The notes beneath the pieces are model-generated. The model searched no databases. It saw only the letters and a program-made list of their open reading frames with translations, and was not told where the DNA came from. A stretch of DNA of 34,243 bases from a virus, in the IMG/VR virus record IMGVR_UViG_3300030116_000265, positions 1 to 34,243 of that record, one strand, 5' to 3'. Within the stretch, counting starts at the first letter, position 1; each line of letters starts with the position of its first letter. A program made the translations under genes and the position numbers. Positions 7,352 to 13,389 of the stretch are shown in pieces.

Positions 7352-7363
7352 GGAGGCTGATCA

Positions 7364-8272
7364 ATGGCTATATCTCGCGCCCAACTAGCGAAAGAGCTAG
7401 AACCTGGCCTTAACGCCTTATTTGGAATGGAATATGAGCGTTACGAAGCCGAGCATGCTGAAATCTATGATACCGAAGCTTCAGACAGAGCGTTTGAAGA
7501 AGAAGTGATGATCACTGGTTTTGGTAATGCGAACACCAAGACTGAAGGCTCTGGAGTTGTATTTGATACTGCATCAGAAGCTTTCACTGCACGTTATACG
7601 CATGAGACAATCGCTCTTGCGTTTGCGTTAACAGAAGAGGCTTTGGAAGATAACCTGTATGATCGTTTAGGCGCACGGTACACCCGCGCTCTTGCACGTT
7701 CTATGGCTCATACAAAGCAAGTTAAAGCCGCTGCAACGCTTAACAATGCGTTTGATAGCAGCTTTACAGGTGGAGATGGAAAAGAGCTTTGTGCTACAGA
7801 TCACCCATTGTCTGGTGGTGGCACTCTGCGTAATGAGCCATCAACTGCTGCTGACCTCAACGAAACCTCACTTGAGAATGCCTTGATTGACATCTCAACA
7901 TTCGTTGATGAGCGCAATATGATTATTGCCCTTCGTGGCATGAAGCTTATTGTGCCGCCACAGCTTCAGTTTGTAGCTGACCGTCTTCTTGAGTCTACAC
8001 TTCGTCCAGGCACCGCCGACAACGATGTGAACGCAGTACGCAATATGGGCATGCTCCCAGAAGGCTATGTCGTTAACCACTTCCTGACCGATACAGATGC
8101 TTTCTTTATCAAGACGGATGCACCTAACGGCTTCAAGCACTTTGAGCGCACACCCATGACAACTGGTATGGAGGCTGACTTCGATACTGGCAACATGCGT
8201 TTCAAGGCTCGTGAGCGTTACAGCTTCGGCTTTTCAGATCCTCGTTGTGTATTTGGTTCACCAGGCGCATAA
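7364..8272 (+). CDS. Major capsid protein, HK97-fold type
   Basis: The 302-residue protein resembles the compact HK97-fold capsid proteins of the Mu gpT-like group. It has a helical N-terminus (LNALFGMEYERYEAEHAEIY) and the middle motif YTHETIALAFALTEEALEDN. Next is a spine-helix-like region (RYTRALARSMAHTKQVKAAA) with LNNAF. Further on are IVPPQLQFVADRLLEST and a C-terminal FKARERYSFGFSDPR strand. There is no obvious long N-terminal delta domain, consistent with the separate scaffold. The ribosome site AAGGAGG is strong. The gene ends 24 bases before an intrinsic terminator, so the head operon probably peaks here. Confidence 0.92.
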   Translation: MAISRAQLAKELEPGLNALFGMEYERYEAEHAEIYDTEASDRAFEEEVMITGFGNANTKTEGSGVVFDTASEAFTARYTHETIALAFALTEEALEDNLYDRLGARYTRALARSMAHTKQVKAAATLNNAFDSSFTGGDGKELCATDHPLSGGGTLRNEPSTAADLNETSLENALIDISTFVDERNMIIALRGMKLIVPPQLQFVADRLLESTLRPGTADNDVNAVRNMGMLPEGYVVNHFLTDTDAFFIKTDAPNGFKHFERTPMTTGMEADFDTGNMRFKARERYSFGFSDPRCVFGSPGA

Positions 8273-8295
8273 CGTACAATTATACTTGTTTAGAT

Positions 8296-8324
8296 GGGGC
8301 GGCAGTTGCCGCCCTTTCTTTTTT
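8296..8324 (+). terminator. Rho-independent terminator after the capsid gene
   Basis: A perfect 7-bp GC stem, GGGCGGC (8297-8303) with GCCGCCC (8308-8314), closes the tetraloop AGTT. It is followed directly by TTTCTTTTTT (8315-8324). It would end or attenuate rightward transcription after the major capsid gene, lowering expression of downstream tail genes or separating transcripts. Confidence 0.88.
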
Positions 8325-8334
8325 AATGTATAGT
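8306..8334 (+). promoter_or_regulatory. Weak candidate sigma70 promoter after the terminator
   Basis: TTGCCG (8306-8311) and TATAGT (8329-8334) are 17 bases apart. The -10 matches the consensus in five of six positions and the -35 poorly. A promoter here would restart transcription for the gene at 8391. The -35 would lie inside the terminator stem, and AT-rich phage DNA gives such matches often. Confidence 0.2.
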
Positions 8335-8345
8335 TTTTTTATCCC

Positions 8346-8368
8346 TGACAGCCCACTGGGGGCTGACA
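8346..8368 (+). other. Leader hairpin upstream of the structural gene at 8391
   Basis: CAGCCC (8349-8354) pairs with GGGCTG (8360-8365) around the loop ACTGG, with two further outer pairs across a mismatch. No U tract follows, so it is not a terminator. It may stabilise the 5' end of the downstream message or mark a processing site. The ribosome site AGGAG follows it, just before 8391. Confidence 0.35.
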
Positions 8369-8390
8369 CTAGCCACGACAGGAGATAAAC

Positions 8391-9020
8391 ATGGCTACTA
8401 CCACTTTTACTGGACCAGTCCGTTCCGAGGGCGGTTTTCAAGTAACCAATAAGAATGGCACCACTGGTGCAATCACTCAAACAGGCTATTCTGTAAATGC
8501 AACAGGACAGCTTATTTCTTTAGGCACTCGCAAAATTCAGACATTTGCAGTGAGCCTAGCTGACACAAATGCAGCATCAGTGACCTATACAGATGATGAT
8601 GTGTTAGTAGAATTGGGTGAGCTAAATACAGATCATCCAGATGCTTTAGTTACAGCTACCAAGTTTTTCATTCACAAAGTAGTGATTGGTATTACAACCG
8701 CTGCCGCTAGTGATGCTAACTCTTTGGCTAATTTGCAGTTAAGTGCAACCTCTGGCACTGCAACAAATGCAGCAATATCATCTGGAACAGAAATTGTGGG
8801 CGCTGGCGTTGCGTCATTCAATCCACGCATTTCTGCAACAGATTCAGTTACTGAAGTTGACATCAATCTTGATGACACTGCTGGAAACTTTCATGTGTTT
8901 GAGCCAAACATTAGCGCAGCTATTGCAAGCAAGCACTTGTACATGTGTGCAGGAGATGCTTGTGATACAGCCTTAACAGCTTTCCGTGCCACTCTTGAAA
9001 TAGAATACTCTGTTTACTAG
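8391..9020 (+). CDS. Virion structural protein, beta-rich
   Basis: The 209-residue protein begins MATTTFTGPVRSEGGFQVTN and is rich in Thr, Ala, Ser and Asp with alternating hydrophobic residues, as in beta-sandwich surface proteins. Its C-terminus ends TLEIEYSVY, close in style to the next gene's TIIMQVQKSY. I have seen similar proteins annotated as structural in marine phages. It is probably a capsid-bound or neck fibre protein. It follows the terminator and has its own AGGAG site. Confidence 0.75.
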   Translation: MATTTFTGPVRSEGGFQVTNKNGTTGAITQTGYSVNATGQLISLGTRKIQTFAVSLADTNAASVTYTDDDVLVELGELNTDHPDALVTATKFFIHKVVIGITTAAASDANSLANLQLSATSGTATNAAISSGTEIVGAGVASFNPRISATDSVTEVDINLDDTAGNFHVFEPNISAAIASKHLYMCAGDACDTALTAFRATLEIEYSVY

Positions 9021-9032
9021 AGGGAGATTAAC

Positions 9033-9434
9033 ATGGCGGATGCTGTAACATCACAGACGCTTGTTGATGGTGAAAAAACTGCTGTATTAAAGTTCACCAA
9101 TATTTCTGATGGTTCTGGTGAGAGCGCTGTTAAAAAAGTAGATGTTTCTGCTTTGGCTAACAATAACGCTGGACAGGCTTGCACTAGAGCTACGATAGAA
9201 AAGATTTGGTGGCAGTGTAATGGCATGAAGGTCAAAATACTATTTGACGCTTCTACAGATGATTTTTGTATTGAGTTAGGCGAAAATCAAAGTGGTCATC
9301 ACGATTACACCAGTTTTGGTGGTTTAACAAATCCAGCAAGTTCTGGTGTTACAGGTGACATCATGTTCACGACTGTAGGCCACTCCTCTGCTGATACATA
9401 TACCATCATCATGCAAGTGCAGAAGAGCTACTAA
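9033..9434 (+). CDS. Conserved marine-phage structural protein
   Basis: The 133-residue protein contains the run LKFTNISDGSGESAVKKVDV, then RATIEKIWWQCNGMKVKILF and DIMFTTVGHSSADTYTIIM. The pattern FTN.SDG.GE.AV.KVDV...W...GM.V is one I know from many uncultured marine phages, where it is called hypothetical or structural. It is probably a beta-sandwich virion component. GAGGGAG upstream supports the start. Its relationship to the protein at 8391 (same size class, similar ending) suggests a pair acting together on the virion surface. Confidence 0.78.
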   Translation: MADAVTSQTLVDGEKTAVLKFTNISDGSGESAVKKVDVSALANNNAGQACTRATIEKIWWQCNGMKVKILFDASTDDFCIELGENQSGHHDYTSFGGLTNPASSGVTGDIMFTTVGHSSADTYTIIMQVQKSY

Positions 9435-9436
9435 CT

Positions 9437-9721
9437 ATGGCTCGCAAGAGGGACAAACAACCTCCTAAGACAAAAAAGTATTTCCGCTCCACTAAATCTG
9501 GAGCGGGAATGACTAAGGCTGGTGTTGCTAGATACAGAAGAGAGAACCCAGGAAGTAAGTTAAAAACAGCAGTTACAGGCAAAGTTAAACCTGGTAGTAA
9601 AGCAGCAAAACGGCGTAAGTCATTTTGCGCTAGATCTGCTGGACAGATGAAAAAGTTTCCAAAGGCGGCTAAGAATCCTAATAGTCGTTTAAGACAGGCT
9701 CGTAGAAGATGGAAGTGCTAA
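9437..9721 (+). CDS. Small highly basic phage protein (DUF6321-like, from memory)
   Basis: The 94-residue protein has only two acidic residues (D7 and E36) among many Lys/Arg. The stretch GMTKAGVARYRRENPGSKLK followed by TAVTGKVKPGSKAAKRRKSF and CARSAGQMKKF is one I connect with the DUF6321 family of phage proteins, although I cannot check this. It ends RRRWKC. A nucleic-acid-binding or packaged-DNA role is inferred from charge. It is the first of several basic small genes. Its stop overlaps the next ATG. Confidence 0.78.
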   Translation: MARKRDKQPPKTKKYFRSTKSGAGMTKAGVARYRRENPGSKLKTAVTGKVKPGSKAAKRRKSFCARSAGQMKKFPKAAKNPNSRLRQARRRWKC

Positions 9722-9879
9722 TGACCCCAGAAGAAGTCCTACGTCAGCTTGAGAAGCATGAAGAGTCATGTGATAAGCGTTATGCTGAGATTCAGCGTCA
9801 ATTAGATAAGTTAGATATGCGACTATGGGGGATCGCTGCTCTCATAGTGGCAACAGCATTAGCTAATAGGTTTATATAA
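9721..9879 (+). CDS. Small coiled-coil, C-terminally anchored membrane protein
   Basis: The 52-residue product starts with a charged helix of heptad character (MTPEEVLRQLEKHEESCDKR, then AEIQRQLDKLDMRLW) and ends in one membrane segment (WGIAALIVATALANRF). This resembles haemolysin XhlA-type or other tail-anchored phage accessory proteins in layout only. The start at 9721 makes a TAATG overlap. An in-frame ATG at 9709 would add four residues. It ends in another TAATG. It could take part in lysis or in membrane attachment of the virion during entry. Confidence 0.68.
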   Translation: MTPEEVLRQLEKHEESCDKRYAEIQRQLDKLDMRLWGIAALIVATALANRFI

Positions 9880-10211
9880 TGGTTATGAACAGAGCGCGGA
9901 TGAGTAAGCAAATTACTAAGCCGCCAAGCAAAAAAGATCCGAAGGTAGGAACAGGTAAAAAACCTAAAGGCTCTGGCAGGAGATTATATACAGATGAAAA
10001 TCCCAAAGATACTGTCAGAATTAAGTTTGCGACTCCAGCAGATGCTAGAGCTACTGTTGCAAAAGTTAAAAAGATTAAAAAACCTTTTGCTAGGAAGATT
10101 CAAATCCTGACTGTTGGTGAGCAAAGAGCTAAAGTCATGGGTAAAAATGAGGTAGTGAATATTTTTAAGAGGGGCAAAGAGTCTTTACGAAGGAGCAGAA
10201 AAAATGCCTAA
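9879..10211 (+). CDS. Basic conserved phage protein
   Basis: The 110-residue protein contains KKPKGSGRRLYTDENPKDTV, then IKFATPADARATVAKVKKIK and ARKIQILTVGEQRAKVMGK. The RRLYTDENP.DTV.I.F......A.ATV signature is familiar from marine phage genomes, with no function known to me. The C-terminal third is helical and strongly basic. The start at 9879 is supported by the TAATG overlap, though ATG 9885 and 9900 are also in frame. The stop overlaps the next gene by 8 bases. Confidence 0.72.
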   Translation: MVMNRARMSKQITKPPSKKDPKVGTGKKPKGSGRRLYTDENPKDTVRIKFATPADARATVAKVKKIKKPFARKIQILTVGEQRAKVMGKNEVVNIFKRGKESLRRSRKNA

Positions 10212-10488
10212 AGACGCTTGTTATCATAAGGTAAAGGCTCGTTACAGAGTTTTTCCAAGCGCCTATGCCTCAGGCGCAATTGCAAAATGTAGAAAGGTTG
10301 GTGCTGCTAACTACGGCACTGGAGGCAAAAAGAAGAAGAAAGCCAAGAAAAAGGCTCTTGGCGGTGTAGTTACAATGAACAATGGAGGGGCAGTTACCAA
10401 GGCAAAGCGTCCATCTAGCAATCCTAATATCGCTAGAGGATGTGGTGCCATTATGAGTAACAGAAGAAAAGTTACTCAAAAATCATAG
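10204..10488 (+). CDS. Small basic phage protein with two linked segments
   Basis: Residues 1-40 hold CYHKVKARYRVFPSAYASGA and IAKCRKVGAANYG, a motif I know from many phages (C..KVK.RY.V.PSAYASGA..KCRKVGA). A lysine-rich linker (42-50) joins a second segment with NNGGAVTKAKRPSSNP and ARGCGAIMSNRRKVT. The second part resembles separate small marine-phage peptides, so this may be a fusion. The two cysteines of the first part could bind metal, but only two are present there. Function is unknown. It overlaps the previous gene by 8 bases. Confidence 0.75.
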   Translation: MPKDACYHKVKARYRVFPSAYASGAIAKCRKVGAANYGTGGKKKKKAKKKALGGVVTMNNGGAVTKAKRPSSNPNIARGCGAIMSNRRKVTQKS

Positions 10489-10496
10489 AGGTTTGA

Positions 10497-10994
10497 ATGG
10501 AGCCAATTTCGACTGCTTTAGCAGGCTTTGCATTATTTAAAAGTGCAGTCGATGGCATCAAAAGTGTCATTAGCACAGCGAATGATGTATCAGAAATCGC
10601 TGGACACATAGACAACCTTTTTGAGGGTGAAAGACAGGTACAACAGAGGCGTAATAAAAAGTCTGGTGTAGGAGTAGGAGATCAGTTTGGTATAAAGTCA
10701 GTAGCGCAAGAAATCATAGACGCGAAGCTGGCTAAAGAACAGATGCAAGAAATTGCCAGTATGGTGGATATGAGGTTTGGACATGGCACCTGGTCTTCTA
10801 TAGTGGCAGAAAGGGCAAAACGCATACAAGAGGCTAAGGAGGCCGCTGCTGCGGCTAGGAGAGAAGCCGCTAAACGTCATAAAGAGTTGCAAGAAAATAT
10901 AAAACTTGCATTTATGGTAGGTGGAGTAATCATAGTTGCTGTTGGTTTATTCGTTATTCTTATGATTTCTATAGCAAGGGCGATGGGTTTATAA
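10497..10994 (+). CDS. Tail-anchored helical membrane protein, conserved in marine phages
   Basis: The 165-residue protein starts MEPISTALAGFALFKSAVDG and has a central motif with MRFGHGTWSSIVAERAKR. An Ala/Glu/Arg helix follows, and it finishes with a single strong membrane segment (FMVGGVIIVAVGLFVILMIS, about 140-160). I recall this plan (MDPIS start, GP.HW-like centre, C-terminal membrane helix) from phage structural clusters, function unknown. It might be a minor virion component inserted into the host membrane. The stop is immediately followed by the next ATG at 10995. Confidence 0.75.
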   Translation: MEPISTALAGFALFKSAVDGIKSVISTANDVSEIAGHIDNLFEGERQVQQRRNKKSGVGVGDQFGIKSVAQEIIDAKLAKEQMQEIASMVDMRFGHGTWSSIVAERAKRIQEAKEAAAAARREAAKRHKELQENIKLAFMVGGVIIVAVGLFVILMISIARAMGL

Positions 10995-11273
10995 ATGGCA
11001 GTAAGGAAAACAAAAAGTGGGTTGGCGCTCAAGAGGTGGTTCAAAGAGGACTGGAAGGACCAGCGCACGGGGAAACCGTGTGGGCGTAGGAAGGGTGAAA
11101 AACGGGGTACTCCATATTGCCGCCCCACCAAAAGGATTTCTTCTAAAACTCCCAAAACAGCCAGCGAAATGACTGCCGCTGAAAAGCGTAGTAGGATAGC
11201 TCAAAAGAAGAGGCTTGGGCAACCAGCAGGTAAGCCAAGAAGGGTGAAGGCATTAAAGAGACGGAAGAAATAG
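10995..11273 (+). CDS. Basic phage protein with two-Cys motif (DUF5872-like, from memory)
   Basis: The 92-residue protein carries LKRWFKEDWKDQRTGKPCGR and then GTPYCRPTKRISSKTPKT. The KRWF.E.W.D...GKPCGR....YCRP pattern is known to me from phages and large DNA viruses and I associate it with DUF5872, unchecked. The tail is almost pure Lys/Arg. A nucleic-acid-binding or virion-DNA role is inferred. It continues the basic-protein cluster and starts directly after the upstream stop. Confidence 0.75.
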   Translation: MAVRKTKSGLALKRWFKEDWKDQRTGKPCGRRKGEKRGTPYCRPTKRISSKTPKTASEMTAAEKRSRIAQKKRLGQPAGKPRRVKALKRRKK

Positions 11274-11296
11274 AGGATTTAATTGAAAACTGGGTA

Positions 11297-11752
11297 ATGA
11301 CAGATCTTAGTGTGGTTGACAAAGCCACAGGATTTGCACCTTGTCCGTTTGCTAAAAAAGCCTATCAGGGTAACAAATTAAAGATTGTTAATTGTGACTC
11401 AGACTTTTGGGCAAAAGTAGCTAAAGAGTGTAAAGACTTTGATCCAAATTATTCAGTTGTAATTTGTATTGAAGAAGAGCCATCACAAAGTTACGAGGAG
11501 GTTGAGTCTGCTTGCATGGCTTTAAATGAATGGTTCGCTCTTAATAAAATAGATGTGTGGGTTTTATCTTTTCAAACAAATTTTACTATGGTTTTCATAC
11601 AAAGACTGTCAGAGTTAGATGAAGCTAGTCAAAAGCTAGAAAAAATGGGATACTATGAAAGTTACGATCCTTCAGATTATGTAAAACTAATCTTGAATCG
11701 CAGATACCAGTATAGGAGATATGAAAATGGTAGGTGCCAAAAAACAAGCTAA
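11297..11752 (+). CDS. Conserved phage protein with APCPFAKKA motif
   Basis: The 151-residue protein begins MTDLSVVDKATGFAPCPFAK and has alternating strands and helices (LKIVNCDSDFWAKVAKECKD, VWVLSFQTNFTMVFIQRL). The PCPFAK motif near the start is shared with other phage proteins I remember as uncharacterised. A thioredoxin-like or ferredoxin-like alpha/beta fold is possible. The start is doubtful: no good ribosome site precedes 11297, and the frame is open back to 11234 (adding EEIEDLIENWV, which looks genuine) but without ATG, GTG or TTG. The C-terminus overlaps the next gene by 26 bases. Confidence 0.7.
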   Translation: MTDLSVVDKATGFAPCPFAKKAYQGNKLKIVNCDSDFWAKVAKECKDFDPNYSVVICIEEEPSQSYEEVESACMALNEWFALNKIDVWVLSFQTNFTMVFIQRLSELDEASQKLEKMGYYESYDPSDYVKLILNRRYQYRRYENGRCQKTS

Positions 11753-11984
11753 ACGCATGCGTGGCGGCGGATCAACTATTCCTAAAAAAATGATGGGCGG
11801 CGGAGCTGCTAAAAAAGCCAAGCGTATGCGTGGTGGCGGTATGGCTATGCCTAAGAAGATGATGGGTGGTGGCGCAGCTAAACAAGCATCTAAGAAAATG
11901 GGTGTATCTCCTCGTAAAGCTATGGGCATGATGCGCGGTGGTAAAGTCAAAAAGATGATGCGTGGCGGTAAGGCTAAGAAATAA
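11727..11984 (+). CDS. Repetitive Gly/Met/Lys protein without acidic residues
   Basis: The 85-residue protein contains no Asp or Glu. It is built of AKRMRGGG and PKKMMGGGAAK blocks repeated with a 23-residue period, followed by MMRGGK-type units. It should be disordered and strongly positive, suited to binding DNA, RNA or acidic surfaces. The ATG at 11727 is preferred because AGGAG at 11714-11718 is 8 bases away. ATG 11721 is only 2 bases from it. It lies between the basic-protein cluster and the adaptor genes, and its stop overlaps the adaptor start by TAATG. Confidence 0.72.
   Translation: MVGAKKQAKRMRGGGSTIPKKMMGGGAAKKAKRMRGGGMAMPKKMMGGGAAKQASKKMGVSPRKAMGMMRGGKVKKMMRGGKAKK
11748..11885 (+). 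repeat. Two 69-bp coding repeats
   Basis: Units 11748-11816 and 11817-11885 encode nearly identical 23-residue blocks (AKRMRGGG, three variable residues, PKKMMGGGAAK). Third codon positions differ at several sites, so the repeat is old or kept by selection on the protein. Confidence 0.7.
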
Positions 11985-12652
11985 TGGCTGTCTCAGGATC
12001 AACTGACTTTGAACTAGACGTAAGTGACTATATTGAAGAAGCTTTTGAGCGTTGTGGTTTAGAAGTTAAAACTGGGTATGATTTAAAGAGCGCAAAACGC
12101 TCTTTAAATCTATTGTTTGCTGATTGGGCTAATCGTGGTCTTAATCAGTGGACAATAGCACAAAGGACTCAAGCCTTAACTCAAGGCACATCTAGTTACA
12201 ACTTGGATGCAGATGTTATTGATGTGTTGTCTATGGTTGTTAGACGTAGTGGGTCTGATTTATCAATGAGTCGTATAAGTCGAGACACTTATCTATCAAT
12301 AAACTCAAAGACTACGCAATCAAGGCCATCTCAGTTTTTTGTTGATCGACAGATAACACCAGCCATAAAGATATGGCCTACACCTGAAAATAGCACAGAT
12401 ACGTTAGTTTATGATTGTTTAACTAGGATTGATGATGCTGACACCTTCACCAATACTGTTGAAGTGCCATTTCGTTTCTATCCTTGTTTAGCCGCTGGTT
12501 TAGCTTACTATCTGTCAATTAAAAAAGCGCCAGACAGAATACAGGTTTTGAAGACCATATATGATGAGGAGTTTGATAAGGCTCAAGCAGAGGATCGTGA
12601 TAGAGCCTCATTTAGTGTGAGTCCTAATCTTCAGTTTTATAGGATAGCGTGA
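11984..12652 (+). CDS. Head-tail adaptor / tail accessory protein (P22 gp4-like role)
   Basis: The 222-residue protein has an N-terminal helical bundle (VSDYIEEAFERCGLEVKTGY, SLNLLFADWANRGLNQWTIA), a beta-rich middle (PAIKIWPTPENSTDTLVYD) and a C-terminal helical region (ACLAAGLAYYLSIKKAPDRI type). The layout matches proteins that dock under the portal in podoviruses. The ADWANRGLN.W motif is common in such adaptors. It should bridge portal and nozzle. Its neighbour at 13386 has a related plan, so one is probably the adaptor and the other a second ring or fibre dock. It starts at TAATG. Confidence 0.65.
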   Translation: MAVSGSTDFELDVSDYIEEAFERCGLEVKTGYDLKSAKRSLNLLFADWANRGLNQWTIAQRTQALTQGTSSYNLDADVIDVLSMVVRRSGSDLSMSRISRDTYLSINSKTTQSRPSQFFVDRQITPAIKIWPTPENSTDTLVYDCLTRIDDADTFTNTVEVPFRFYPCLAAGLAYYLSIKKAPDRIQVLKTIYDEEFDKAQAEDRDRASFSVSPNLQFYRIA

Positions 12653-13389
12653 TGGGCAAATACGCTGTTGGTAAAAACGCTTATGGCATATCTGACAGGT
12701 CTGGTTTCAGATATAGGCTGCGTGACATGCGTAAAGAGTGGAATGGACTCCTTGTAGGCAAAGATGAATATGAGGAGAAACATCCTCAAATACAGCCTGT
12801 ACGCCGTGCCATAGACGCTGAAGCGTTAAGAGATCCAAGACCAGATACTAATAATATCATTAGTGTGACAGCTTCTTTTCCTGCGTTTGATATAGTGACG
12901 TTGTTGTTTCAACCGTTAATACCTGCAATGCGGGGTCAAGTAGGAGATATTACTTTTGGTGGGGATGTTATCACGCCCACTGACGCAACTACTACAGGGG
13001 TTTCTGGAACTGGTTCTGTTGGCACCGTTACAGCTTCTGGCACAGGTGTAAGCATAGCTGCGACTTACACAGTTACGGTAGTTAGCACAGGTTATGGTAA
13101 TAAGTATTATATTGATGGAGTACAACAGGCCACAGTAAACTTATCAGAGGGAAGCACTTATCGCTTTGACCAGTCTGATAGTAGTAATTCTGGTCATCCA
13201 CTTAGATTTTCTACAACATCAAATGGCACCCATGGCGGAGGTTCTGAGTATACCACAGGTGTAACCACTAACGGCACACCAGGTAGCTCTGGTGCTTACA
13301 CTCAAATCACGGTTGCCGTTGGCGCACCAACACTGTATTACTATTGCACAAACCATAGCGGTATGGGTGGACAGGCGAACACACCATGA
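12652..13389 (+). CDS. Virion protein with C-terminal cupredoxin-like domain
   Basis: The protein has 245 residues. Residues 1-65 form a conserved phage segment (GISDRSGFRYRLRDMRKEWN, then HPQIQPVRR). In some relatives, as I remember, Cys stands where Ser13 and Ser17 are, suggesting a lost zinc site. Residues 138-245 resemble a cupredoxin: a beta sandwich with H182 (GHPLRF), and C232, H235 and M238 in YYYCTNHSGMGG. These are the four ligand types of blue-copper sites, with shorter His-Met spacing than plastocyanin. It is probably a surface or fibre-type protein. ATG 12652 is chosen (TGATG overlap) over GTG 12649. It ends in ATGA. Confidence 0.75.
   Translation: MGKYAVGKNAYGISDRSGFRYRLRDMRKEWNGLLVGKDEYEEKHPQIQPVRRAIDAEALRDPRPDTNNIISVTASFPAFDIVTLLFQPLIPAMRGQVGDITFGGDVITPTDATTTGVSGTGSVGTVTASGTGVSIAATYTVTVVSTGYGNKYYIDGVQQATVNLSEGSTYRFDQSDSSNSGHPLRFSTTSNGTHGGGSEYTTGVTTNGTPGSSGAYTQITVAVGAPTLYYYCTNHSGMGGQANTP

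Noticed and set aside
11748-11885. CRISPR or tandem DNA repeat
   Set aside because: Only two units, coding, in frame, with diverged third positions and no spacers.
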